DNA from: UBA1731 sp963626295
Lineage (GTDB): Bacteria; Verrucomicrobiota; Kiritimatiellia; RFP12; UBA1067
NCBI GenBank assembly: GCA_963626295.1
Contig: CAVFWS010000044.1
Location: 1-14,839 of the forward strand
Direction: 5' to 3'
DNA length: 14,839 nt
Shown: piece by piece, positions 1-6,592 of the stretch
Numbering within the stretch: position 1 is the stretch's first letter
Layout of the letters: each line of letters opens with the position of its first letter
Notes under the pieces: model-generated
What the model was told of the DNA's origin: nothing
What the model saw: only the letters and a program-made list of their open reading frames with translations
Databases searched by the model: none
Program-made: the position numbers and the translations under genes

Positions 1-582
1 GCCGGCTTCACGCACGAGGCCGTCTGGTCGTTCGCGGCGGACGGCGCGGTCACGGTCGAGAACGTCGTCACGCCGCATGGCACGATGCCGCCGGCGATTC
101 CGCGCCTCGGACTCTCCATGCAGCTCGACCCCGCCCTGGAGACGGTCGAATACTACGGACGCGGCCCGCGCGAGAACTACGTCGACCGCAAGACCGCCTC
201 GTTCCTCGGCCTCTGGAAGTCGCCCGTCGACGGCCTCGCCGAGAACTACCTGCGGCCGCAGGACAACGGCTGCCGCTCGGACGTCCGCTGGGTTTCGCTG
301 ACGGCGAAGGACGGCGTGGGCGTGAAGTTCGCGGCCTCGGAGCCGCTGTTCGTCACGGCGTCGCATTACGGGTGGGAAGACCTCGACTTCGCGCGTCAGC
401 GCAACGGCCAGCAGCGCTTCCGCGCCGTGCCCGTGCCGCGCCAGGAGGTGATGCTGAACCTCGACGTGCGGCAGGTCGGCCTCGGCGGCAACAGCTGCGG
501 GCCGGAGCCGATGAAGAAATACGTCTTCCCGATCGAGAAGACGGCGTGGACGCTCCGGATGGAGCCTTTCGGCAAGAGATAG
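1..582 (+). CDS. GH2 beta-galactosidase, C-terminal fragment (partial at 5' end)
   Basis: This is the last 193 residues of a LacZ-type glycoside hydrolase family 2 enzyme, which hydrolyses terminal beta-galactosides. The open frame enters from the window edge and stops with TAG at 580-582. The fragment matches the C-terminal LacZ beta-sandwich (Bgal_small_N, domain 5). It shows RLGLSMQLDP, then YYGRGPRENYVDRK, LRPQDNGCRSDVRW, SHYGWEDLDFARQ, and near the end LNLDVRQVGLGGNSCG. The catalytic TIM barrel lies upstream, outside the window. All its roughly 16 Arg codons are CGN apart from one AGA at the end, while the genes downstream use AGG often. The following gatC starts only 16 bp later, so transcription may read through. 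The family call is firm. The natural substrate could be another beta-galactoside-like sugar. Confidence 0.93.
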   Translation, partial: AGFTHEAVWSFAADGAVTVENVVTPHGTMPPAIPRLGLSMQLDPALETVEYYGRGPRENYVDRKTASFLGLWKSPVDGLAENYLRPQDNGCRSDVRWVSLTAKDGVGVKFAASEPLFVTASHYGWEDLDFARQRNGQQRFRAVPVPRQEVMLNLDVRQVGLGGNSCGPEPMKKYVFPIEKTAWTLRMEPFGKR

Positions 583-598
583 GATTGGGGCATCGACA

Positions 599-898
599 AT
601 GGATAGCGGCAAGATTGACGTCGGGTACGTGGCCGAGCTGGCCAGGCTTGAGCTTTCGGCGGAAGAGAAGGCTGTCTTTCAGGGGCAGCTTGAGGGGATC
701 GTCAAGTATGTGGAGAAGATCTCGTCGGTAAACGTCGATGGGGTGCCGCCGACGATGCATGGGCGGGAGATCGTGAATGCGTTTCGGGAGGACGAAGTGC
801 GGGCATCCATGGATCGGGAACTTGCCCTCGCCAACGCGCCGCGCCGCACCGACGACGAATTCTACCTTCCGAAGATAGTGGAGGGCGCGGAAAGCTGA
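599..898 (+). CDS. gatC: Asp/Glu-tRNA(Asn/Gln) amidotransferase subunit C
   Basis: GatC is the small subunit of the heterotrimeric GatCAB amidotransferase, which converts misacylated Glu-tRNA(Gln) and/or Asp-tRNA(Asn) to the amidated forms. It wraps around GatA and stabilises the GatA-GatB interface. The 99-residue length is normal. The helical N-terminus (VAELARLELSAEEKAVFQ), the central VDGVPPTMH segment and the C-terminal REDEV...NAPRRTDDEFYLPKIVE block are typical. The ATG at 599 is preceded by a modest GGGG at 587-590. gatA follows 48 bp downstream and gatB comes after an intervening secretin gene, so all three subunits are present. Carrying gatCAB suggests that at least one of GlnRS or AsnRS is missing in this organism (inference). 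Confidence 0.95.
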   Translation: MDSGKIDVGYVAELARLELSAEEKAVFQGQLEGIVKYVEKISSVNVDGVPPTMHGREIVNAFREDEVRASMDRELALANAPRRTDDEFYLPKIVEGAES

Positions 899-946
899 CG
901 CACGGCTCTGCTTTCTGCGGTTGCATTTTCCAAATCTCATCAGGGG

Positions 947-2416
947 ATGGCTGTGAACGAATTGCACAAGTTGGGCATCAGGGAGGCCGCCAAGGGGCTG
1001 GCGGACGGGGAATTCTCGTCCGTCGAGCTTGTCCAGGCCGTCATAGACAGGGTGCATGAGCGGAACGGAGAGATAGGCGCATACCTCACTTTCGACGAGG
1101 ACGGCGCATTGCAGTCCGCAAGGGCTGCGGACGAGGCGAGATCCGGCGGAACGGCGGATGCGGCGCATTCCCCACTCCTTGGAATCCCCGTGGCGATAAA
1201 GGACCTCATCAACGTGAAGGGCCAGCCATGCACGTGCGCCTCGAAGATGCTTGAAGGCTATGTAAGCCCGTATGACGCGACGGTTGTCGCGAGGCTCAGG
1301 AAGGCTGGAGCCGTGTGCGCAGGGCGGGTCAACATGGATGAATTCGCGATGGGCTCCTCGACGGAAAACTCCGGGATGCGCCTTACGCGGAACCCGTACG
1401 ACGTCACGCGCGTTCCGGGCGGAAGCTCCGGCGGAAGCGCCGCAGCAGTCGGCGGAGACATGGCGATTGCCGCGCTCGGCACGGATACGGGCGGCTCCAT
1501 CCGCCAGCCGGCGAGCTTCTGCAACATCGTCGGCCTGAAGCCCAGCTACGGCCGCGTTAGCCGCTACGGCGTTACCGCATTCGCGAGTTCGCTTGACCAG
1601 GTTGGCCCGATGACGAAGTCCGTGGAGGATGCTGCCCTGCTCCTTCAGGCTCTCGCCGGACACGACGAGATGGACGGCACCACGCCGAAGGAGCCGGTGC
1701 CGGACTATTCCAGGGCGGTCGAAGGCGCCTCCATGAAGGGACTCAGGATCGGCCTGCCGAAGGAGTACCACGGTGTCGCCGGACTCGATCCCGAGGTCAG
1801 GAGAATCACGGACGAGGCGATACGGGCCTGCGAGGCCGCCGGGGCGGAGCTTGTGGAGGTCTCGCTTCCGCACACGGAATATGCGATGGCCGTCTACTAC
1901 ATAGTCGCCCCTGCCGAGGCTTCCGCGAATCTGGCCCGCTTTGACGGAGTCAGGTACGGTCATCGCTCGGCGAGGAGCGATGACGTGTTCAGCCTCTATG
2001 CCAGAAGCCGTGCCGAGGGGTTCGGCCCGGAGGTCAAGCGCCGCATAATCATGGGCACGTATGTGCTCTCCAGCGGATATTACGATGCGTACTACGGCAG
2101 GGCGTCGAAGGTCCGTACGCTGATACGCCGCGATTTCGAGAATGCGTTCGGCAGGGTGGATGCGCTTCTGGCGCCGGTCGCGCCGACGCCGGCGTTCAGG
2201 ATAGGCGAAGTGCAGGATCCCCTCACGATGTATCTCAACGACCTGTTCACGATTCCGGGATCGCTCGCCGGAAACTGTTCGGTCAGCGTTCCTGCGGGGT
2301 TCGCCAATGTGGATGGCGCAAGGCTGCCGGTGGGCGTGCAGTTCATCTGCGACGCATACCGGGAGGATCGGCTTCTCGGCGTCGCGAAGGCGTTCGAGGA
2401 CATCAGGAGGGACTGA
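947..2416 (+). CDS. gatA: Asp/Glu-tRNA amidotransferase subunit A (amidase)
   Basis: GatA is the glutaminase subunit: it hydrolyses glutamine and passes ammonia through a tunnel to GatB. It belongs to the amidase-signature family with a Ser-cisSer-Lys triad. Counted from the ATG at 947, the triad is K85 (PVAIKD), S160 (GGSSGGSAAAV) and S184 (GTDTGGSIRQPAS). The spacing of 75 and 24 residues is that of known GatA enzymes. The 489-residue length is normal and the C-terminus (RLPVGVQFICDAYREDRLL) is intact. Start choice is uncertain. AGGGG at 942-946 abuts the ATG at 947 but lies 6 nt from an in-frame GTG at 953, which would begin MNELHKLG and is the better-spaced start. The secretin gene starts 5 bp after the stop, and its ribosome binding site lies inside the gatA 3' end, which implies cotranscription. 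Confidence 0.97.
   Translation: MAVNELHKLGIREAAKGLADGEFSSVELVQAVIDRVHERNGEIGAYLTFDEDGALQSARAADEARSGGTADAAHSPLLGIPVAIKDLINVKGQPCTCASKMLEGYVSPYDATVVARLRKAGAVCAGRVNMDEFAMGSSTENSGMRLTRNPYDVTRVPGGSSGGSAAAVGGDMAIAALGTDTGGSIRQPASFCNIVGLKPSYGRVSRYGVTAFASSLDQVGPMTKSVEDAALLLQALAGHDEMDGTTPKEPVPDYSRAVEGASMKGLRIGLPKEYHGVAGLDPEVRRITDEAIRACEAAGAELVEVSLPHTEYAMAVYYIVAPAEASANLARFDGVRYGHRSARSDDVFSLYARSRAEGFGPEVKRRIIMGTYVLSSGYYDAYYGRASKVRTLIRRDFENAFGRVDALLAPVAPTPAFRIGEVQDPLTMYLNDLFTIPGSLAGNCSVSVPAGFANVDGARLPVGVQFICDAYREDRLLGVAKAFEDIRRD
2404..2411 (+). promoter_or_regulatory. Ribosome binding site of the secretin gene, inside gatA
   Basis: AGGAGGG at 2405-2411 is a near-perfect Shine-Dalgarno sequence lying within the last codons of gatA. 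It is 10 nt upstream of the ATG at 2422. It fixes the secretin start and ties its translation to the gatA transcript. Confidence 0.7.
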
Positions 2417-2421
2417 CCGCA

Positions 2422-4011
2422 ATGAAGAAGACAATCCTTCCAGTTCTTGCGCTTGCAGTCGCCATAGCGTCGCGATCCCATGGCGGAGTCGCGATGGTCG
2501 TCACGAACTACGTGACGGCGGTAGACGTGCCGGTGGTCACGAATCTCGTGACCATCACGCACACCAACACGATCCTGCGGGTCGTGACGAATTCGGTGCC
2601 GTCGGCCGAGGCTGTCGCCATCGAGAACGCGAGGATCGAGGAAGACGCGCGCAAGCGCCGAATCTCGACCAGGACGTATTCTCTGGCGCATGCGGACGCG
2701 ACCGAGATCGCGGACCGGTTCAACGCCACGTGGGCGGGGGATTTCGGCATAGGCTACAAGATAGCGAAGATCGCGCAGGCGTTCCCCGAGGCCAACAAGG
2801 TGATGGTCACGGCGCCGGGCATAGTGCTTGACGCCTGCGAGGCGGTGATAAGGGAGGTGGACATCGAGCCCAGGCAGGTGTACATAGAGGCCCGTTTCGT
2901 GGAGCTCTCCTCCACGGCCCTGCACAAGCTCGGGATAGACTGGTCGATGCTTGAGAACATGAAGGGATCCGCGACGCTTGGCGCCGGGATCAATGCGTAC
3001 AACGTGGGAAAGGGCGTGGAGGAGTTCTCCCGCACCGTCGCGGACAGTTCAGGCACCACGAGCTACAAGATATCTGGCGGAACCAAGACCGGGTCGACTG
3101 CGTTCAATGGCGACAGCGACGGAAGGATATCGCACTTCAACGGCACCCTCGACTTCTCGCAGATGTACCTCGTGCTGAGCGCTCTCCAGAGGGAGAACGA
3201 CACGCGCATCTTCTCCAATCCGCGCATCATAGTCGCGAGCGGGCGCAAGGCGGTCGTTGACATGACCACGAAGTACCCCAACATCACGGTGGCGGCAAAG
3301 CGCACGTCGAACAGCAATTCGGACTCCATCGACCTTGACATGAAGATGGCCGCCATCCCCGGCGAGGACAAGTTCATGTTCGCGAAGGAGGCCTTCTTCA
3401 GTTGGGGTATCGAGCTTGAGGTCGTCCCGCGAGTGAGCACCAACGGACTCATCAACGTGTCGATCGTGCCGACCATCTCCAGCCAGACGGACTGGGTGAC
3501 TGCGGGCGCAAGCGACACGAACAGCAAGTCGTCCGACAGCAACATAGGCTCGTATTCCGCGAAGTATCCCGTGATCAGCGTCCAGCGGCTCGTCACGGAC
3601 TTCGTGCTGGAAGACGGCACCACCGCCGTGATCGGCGGCCTCTCAAGGACGACGGAGGAGCAGATGGACAGCGGCATCCCGGTCTTGCGCGACATCCCGT
3701 GGATCGGCGACAAGCTGTTCGGCGGCAAATCCAGGCAGAAGGTCCAGAAGGAGATACTCGTGTTCGTGACGGTCGGGTTCGCCACGCCGAAAGCGATCAG
3801 GAAAGATGTCGGACTGCCGAAGAATGCCGTCCTTGGGCGCGAATACACGGAAGGGATACGGAAGGAGCCGGGCGACCGCAGGAGCGGCGTCTCCGGCGTC
3901 ACTTCGCTCGACCTCAGGTCGCTTGAGGAGCAGGTCGCGGACCCTGCAAGGACGAACGTCACGACGGAGACTGAGCTCCGCATCCCGCTCCCGTTCACCA
4001 AGATAAAGTGA
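2422..4011 (+). CDS. Short secretin (GspD/PilQ-type outer-membrane channel protein)
   Basis: Secretins form large outer-membrane rings through which type II/III secretion substrates, type IV pili or filamentous phage pass. This 529-residue protein begins with a Sec-type signal (MKKTILPVLALAVAIASRSHG). A Val-Thr-Asn-rich segment follows at about 25-58. There is then one small periplasmic N-type (secretin_N/KH-like) domain at about 83-148 (TRTYSLAHADATEIADRF to IREVDIEP). The secretin core runs from about 152 (VYIEARFVELS) to 452. Diagnostic motifs are TRIFSNPRIIVASGRKA (261-277), ELEVVPRVSTNGLINV (331-346), and VTDFVLEDGTTAVIGGLSR followed by IPVLRDIPWIGDKLF (391-433). A polar tail of about 75 residues ends the protein. 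It is shorter than usual GspD (600-700 residues), with a single clear N domain. No other secretion or pilus genes are visible. It sits between gatA and gatB, an unusual location. The secretin call is firm; its secretion system is unknown. Confidence 0.92.
   Translation: MKKTILPVLALAVAIASRSHGGVAMVVTNYVTAVDVPVVTNLVTITHTNTILRVVTNSVPSAEAVAIENARIEEDARKRRISTRTYSLAHADATEIADRFNATWAGDFGIGYKIAKIAQAFPEANKVMVTAPGIVLDACEAVIREVDIEPRQVYIEARFVELSSTALHKLGIDWSMLENMKGSATLGAGINAYNVGKGVEEFSRTVADSSGTTSYKISGGTKTGSTAFNGDSDGRISHFNGTLDFSQMYLVLSALQRENDTRIFSNPRIIVASGRKAVVDMTTKYPNITVAAKRTSNSNSDSIDLDMKMAAIPGEDKFMFAKEAFFSWGIELEVVPRVSTNGLINVSIVPTISSQTDWVTAGASDTNSKSSDSNIGSYSAKYPVISVQRLVTDFVLEDGTTAVIGGLSRTTEEQMDSGIPVLRDIPWIGDKLFGGKSRQKVQKEILVFVTVGFATPKAIRKDVGLPKNAVLGREYTEGIRKEPGDRRSGVSGVTSLDLRSLEEQVADPARTNVTTETELRIPLPFTKIK
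2497..2556 (+). repeat. Two tandem palindromic repeats in the VTN-rich coding segment
   Basis: Two similar inverted repeats lie about 75-135 nt into the secretin reading frame. The first is CGTCACG (2499-2505), loop AACTA, CGTGACG (2511-2517). The second is TGGTCACG (2534-2541), loop AATCT, CGTGACCA (2547-2554). Each extends by about two more pairs including a G-U. They encode the repeated peptide V-T-N-x-V-T, with alternating GTC and GTG valine codons creating the symmetry. They could fold as two mRNA hairpins, or simply reflect repeat expansion of the peptide. Confidence 0.6.
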
Positions 4012-4031
4012 GTTGTCAATCTACGGAATGC

Positions 4032-5474
4032 ATGGCGATGGAATTCGAAAACACTATAGGCCTGGAAACGCACGTTCAGCTCAAGACCCGCACGAAGATG
4101 TTCTGCGGCTGCCTCCTCAAGACCGGGTGCGATCCGAACACCAACGTGTGCCCCGTGTGCCTCGGATACCCGGGGGCGCTGCCGGTGATGAACCGCGAGG
4201 CGGTGAAGCTTACGGTGATGAGCGGACTAATGCTCGGGTGCGAGATAAACAGGCATGCCACGTTCGACAGGAAGAACTACTTCTATCCGGACATGGCGAA
4301 GGATTACCAGATATCCGAGAACGGGAATCCGCTGTGCATCGGCGGCGGCGTGTGGATTGCGCTCGCGGACGGATCGAAGAAGCTGATACGCATAAACCAC
4401 ATACACCTCGAGGAGGATGCGGCGAAGATCAACCACTACGCCGCCCACTCGGGCGTGGACTTCAACCGTGGCGGGACGCCGCTGATGGAGATAGTGTCGG
4501 AGCCGGACCTTTCAAGCGCCGACGAGGCCATCGCATACCTTACCGCCCTCAAGGAGATGCTTGTCTACGCCGGCGTTTCCGACTGCAACCTCGAAGAGGG
4601 GAACATGCGTTCGGACGTAAACATATCCATACGTCCCGTAGGCGCGGACAAGCTCGGCACGAAGGTCGAGATCAAGAACATGAACACGTTCAAGGGCATC
4701 CATGCGGCCCTTGAGTACGAGGCCCGCCGCCAGCGCGAATGCATGGCGCATTCGATCCCGATCATCCAGGAGACGCGCCGCTGGGATGGCGAGTCGTTCG
4801 AGACCGCGTCCATGCGCACGAAGGAGAATGCGCATGACTACCGGTATTTCCCGGAACCGGATCTCGTCCCCGTGGCGCTTACCGACGAACAGGTCGCCGA
4901 GTGGAAGTCGCTTCTGCCGGAGAAGCCGGAGGAGAGGCGCCTGCGCATGGTCGGGCAGTACGGGATCGCGGAATACGATGCCGGAGTGCTTTCCCGGCAG
5001 AAGGAAAACGCGGATTACTTCGAGAGGGCGGCGGCCGGGCTGGACAAGAAGACCGCGAAGCTTCTCTGCAACCTCTTCATGTCGGACGTGATGGCCCTGC
5101 TGAACGCGACGGGGAAAACCATCGGCGAATGCGCCATGACGCCTGTCGCGCTAAATGCCCTCATACGGCTTGGCGCATCCGGAACCATAAACGGCCCGAC
5201 ACTGAAGGAACTCCTTCCTGAGATATTCGAAAAGGGCGGAGATCCGGAGGCCATAGTCAAGGAGCGGGGACTCGGCGCGGTGAACGACACCGGTGCGCTG
5301 GAGGCTTTCGTCGATCAGGCGATAGCGGCGAACCCGAACGTGGTCGCCGACTTCAAGGCAGGAAAGAAGGCGGCGGCCGGATTCTTCGTGGGGCAAGTCA
5401 TGAAGCTTTCCGGGGGCAAGGCCGATCCGAAGCTGGTCGGCGGGATGATAGCCAAGAAGCTGGCGGCGCTGTGA
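4032..5474 (+). CDS. gatB: Asp/Glu-tRNA amidotransferase subunit B
   Basis: GatB binds the misacylated tRNA, phosphorylates the side-chain carboxylate with ATP and amidates it with ammonia from GatA. From the ATG at 4032 it has 480 residues, which is normal. The zinc ligands are visible as C25, C27, C40 and C43 (MFCGCLLKTGCDPNTNVCPVC). The core shows DFNRGGTPLMEIVSEPDL, EEGNMRSDVNISIRP and KVEIKNMNTFKGIHAALEYE; a GatB/YqeY tail domain closes the protein (ADFKAGKKAAAGFFVGQVMK). A longer frame could start at the GTG at 4008, overlapping the secretin stop as GTGA. However, the residues it adds (SCQSTEC) are not GatB-like. ATG 4032 (MAMEFEN) or 4038 (MEFEN) fits the family better, with only a weak GGA at 4024-4026 upstream. 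Translational coupling to the secretin gene is therefore likely. Confidence 0.96.
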   Translation: MAMEFENTIGLETHVQLKTRTKMFCGCLLKTGCDPNTNVCPVCLGYPGALPVMNREAVKLTVMSGLMLGCEINRHATFDRKNYFYPDMAKDYQISENGNPLCIGGGVWIALADGSKKLIRINHIHLEEDAAKINHYAAHSGVDFNRGGTPLMEIVSEPDLSSADEAIAYLTALKEMLVYAGVSDCNLEEGNMRSDVNISIRPVGADKLGTKVEIKNMNTFKGIHAALEYEARRQRECMAHSIPIIQETRRWDGESFETASMRTKENAHDYRYFPEPDLVPVALTDEQVAEWKSLLPEKPEERRLRMVGQYGIAEYDAGVLSRQKENADYFERAAAGLDKKTAKLLCNLFMSDVMALLNATGKTIGECAMTPVALNALIRLGASGTINGPTLKELLPEIFEKGGDPEAIVKERGLGAVNDTGALEAFVDQAIAANPNVVADFKAGKKAAAGFFVGQVMKLSGGKADPKLVGGMIAKKLAAL

Positions 5475-6043
5475 GGATTGTCGGCGGCAGATTTCGCGGG
5501 CGCACCATGAAGGCGCCGGACGGGCTTGACGTCCGCCCCACGCAGGATCGCGTCCGCGAGGCCCTGTTCAACATCCTCATGCACGACATCGCCGACGCCC
5601 GGTTCCTCGACCTGTTCGCGGGGTCCGGCACGGTCGGGTTCGAGGCGCTGTCTCGCGGGGCCGGGTTCGTCACGTTCGTCGAGCAGAATCCACGGCACAT
5701 ATCGTACATCGAGGCCAACGCGAGGGCGCTCGGCGTAGTGCCGTCCATTGTGCGGGGGGATGCGTTTCGCTATGTGGCGGAGTATTCCGCGGCCCCGTTT
5801 GACGTTGCGTTTGCCGATCCGCCGTATGCGCTTGGCGAGACGCAGGGGTTCGCGGAAATGCTCGGCCATGCCGCCGCAAGGGGCGTGGTTCGTCCGGGCG
5901 GGCTTTTCATTGCCGAGACCACGATGCGCTGCAGGTTGCCGGATGCGCCGGAATGGGACCTGTGCCGTGACCGCGAATACGGAAAGTCGCGCCTGATAGT
6001 GCTGAAGCGCAAGTCGGGGCGGACGCCGGAAGAAGGGCGTTGA
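5471..6043 (+). CDS. rsmD: 16S rRNA (guanine966-N2)-methyltransferase
   Basis: RsmD methylates N2 of G966 in 16S rRNA of the assembling small subunit, using S-adenosylmethionine. The 190-residue protein begins with the RsmD signature MRIVGGRFRGRTMKAP. It continues with VRPTQDRVREALFNIL, the SAM-binding motif I FLDLFAGSGTVGFEALSRG (46-63) and the catalytic motif IV DPPY (116-119). The start is a GTG at 5471 that overlaps the gatB stop (GTGA, 4-nt overlap), so translation is probably coupled. ruvC begins two bases after its stop. The family match is strong across the whole length. A related small rRNA/tRNA guanine-N2 methyltransferase is the only realistic alternative. Confidence 0.94.
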   Translation: MRIVGGRFRGRTMKAPDGLDVRPTQDRVREALFNILMHDIADARFLDLFAGSGTVGFEALSRGAGFVTFVEQNPRHISYIEANARALGVVPSIVRGDAFRYVAEYSAAPFDVAFADPPYALGETQGFAEMLGHAAARGVVRPGGLFIAETTMRCRLPDAPEWDLCRDREYGKSRLIVLKRKSGRTPEEGR

Positions 6044-6044
6044 C

Positions 6045-6536
6045 ATGGTCGTGCTCGGGATAGACACCTCGCTGAGGAGCACCGGCTACGGGGTGCTGGC
6101 CTCGGAGGGGTCGAGCATGCGGGCGCTTTGCATGGGGACGATAAGGAACGCTCCGCAGCTTCCGCTCTCCGCGTGCCTGCGGCACATACACGCGGAGATC
6201 GCAAGGCTCATCGGCGAGCATCGCCCGGACGTGATGGCGATAGAGTCCGTGATCTACGCTAAGAACGCGCGGACGATGCTTGTGCTCGGCGAGGCGAGGG
6301 GGGCCGTGATAACGTCCGCCGTGGATGCGGGGGTGCCCGTCTACGAGTACGAGCCGAGGCGGATGAAGATGGCGGTCTGCGGAAACGGCCTTGCCGACAA
6401 GATCCAGATACAGCGCATGGTCAAGACCCTCCTGGCGCTTCCAGAACTTCCGCAGAACGACGCCGCGGATGCGCTTGGGCTCGCCATCGCGCACGTCCAT
6501 GGCAGCTCGCTCCTGAACGACAGGTCCCCCATATGA
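6045..6536 (+). CDS. ruvC: Crossover junction endodeoxyribonuclease RuvC
   Basis: RuvC resolves Holliday junctions formed in recombination and fork repair by symmetric nicking, working with the RuvAB branch-migration motor. The 163-residue length is normal. The four acidic active-site positions of the RNase H-like fold are present: D7 (VLGIDTSLRSTGYG), E67 (VMAIESVIYAKN), D139 and D142 (QNDAADALGLAIAH). The ATG at 6045 lies 1 nt after the rsmD stop, with AGAAGGG upstream at 6031-6037 inside rsmD. It is the last gene of the gat run: the next gap holds an extended -10 promoter. ruvA and ruvB are not adjacent here, whereas in many bacteria they are. The C-terminus is short but covers the last helix. 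Confidence 0.94.
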   Translation: MVVLGIDTSLRSTGYGVLASEGSSMRALCMGTIRNAPQLPLSACLRHIHAEIARLIGEHRPDVMAIESVIYAKNARTMLVLGEARGAVITSAVDAGVPVYEYEPRRMKMAVCGNGLADKIQIQRMVKTLLALPELPQNDAADALGLAIAHVHGSSLLNDRSPI

Positions 6537-6550
6537 TGCAGGAACGAAGT

Positions 6551-6560
6551 TTGGTATAAT
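6551..6560 (+). promoter_or_regulatory. Extended -10 promoter for the glycosidase-like gene
   Basis: TTGGTATAAT contains a perfect TATAAT (6555-6560) preceded by TGG, an extended -10 element. No good -35 lies 16-18 bp upstream, as is common for extended -10 promoters. It falls in the only A+T-rich spot between ruvC and the next gene, about 32 bp before the ATG at 6593. The leader would be short (about 25 nt). Confidence 0.6.
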
Positions 6561-6592
6561 CCAGCGAGTTTTCGAGGAACAGAAAGGAAACG

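Noticed and set aside
353..2434. A 693-codon open frame on the - strand
   Set aside because: It runs antisense to the beta-galactosidase end, gatC and gatA, which are firmly identified. Its Arg/His/Pro-rich translation matches no family and is a G+C-rich codon-bias shadow.
4008..4031. Longer gatB starting at GTG 4008
   Set aside because: The extra residues are not GatB-like, and the family begins at MEFE-type sequence, so ATG 4032 or 4038 is preferred.
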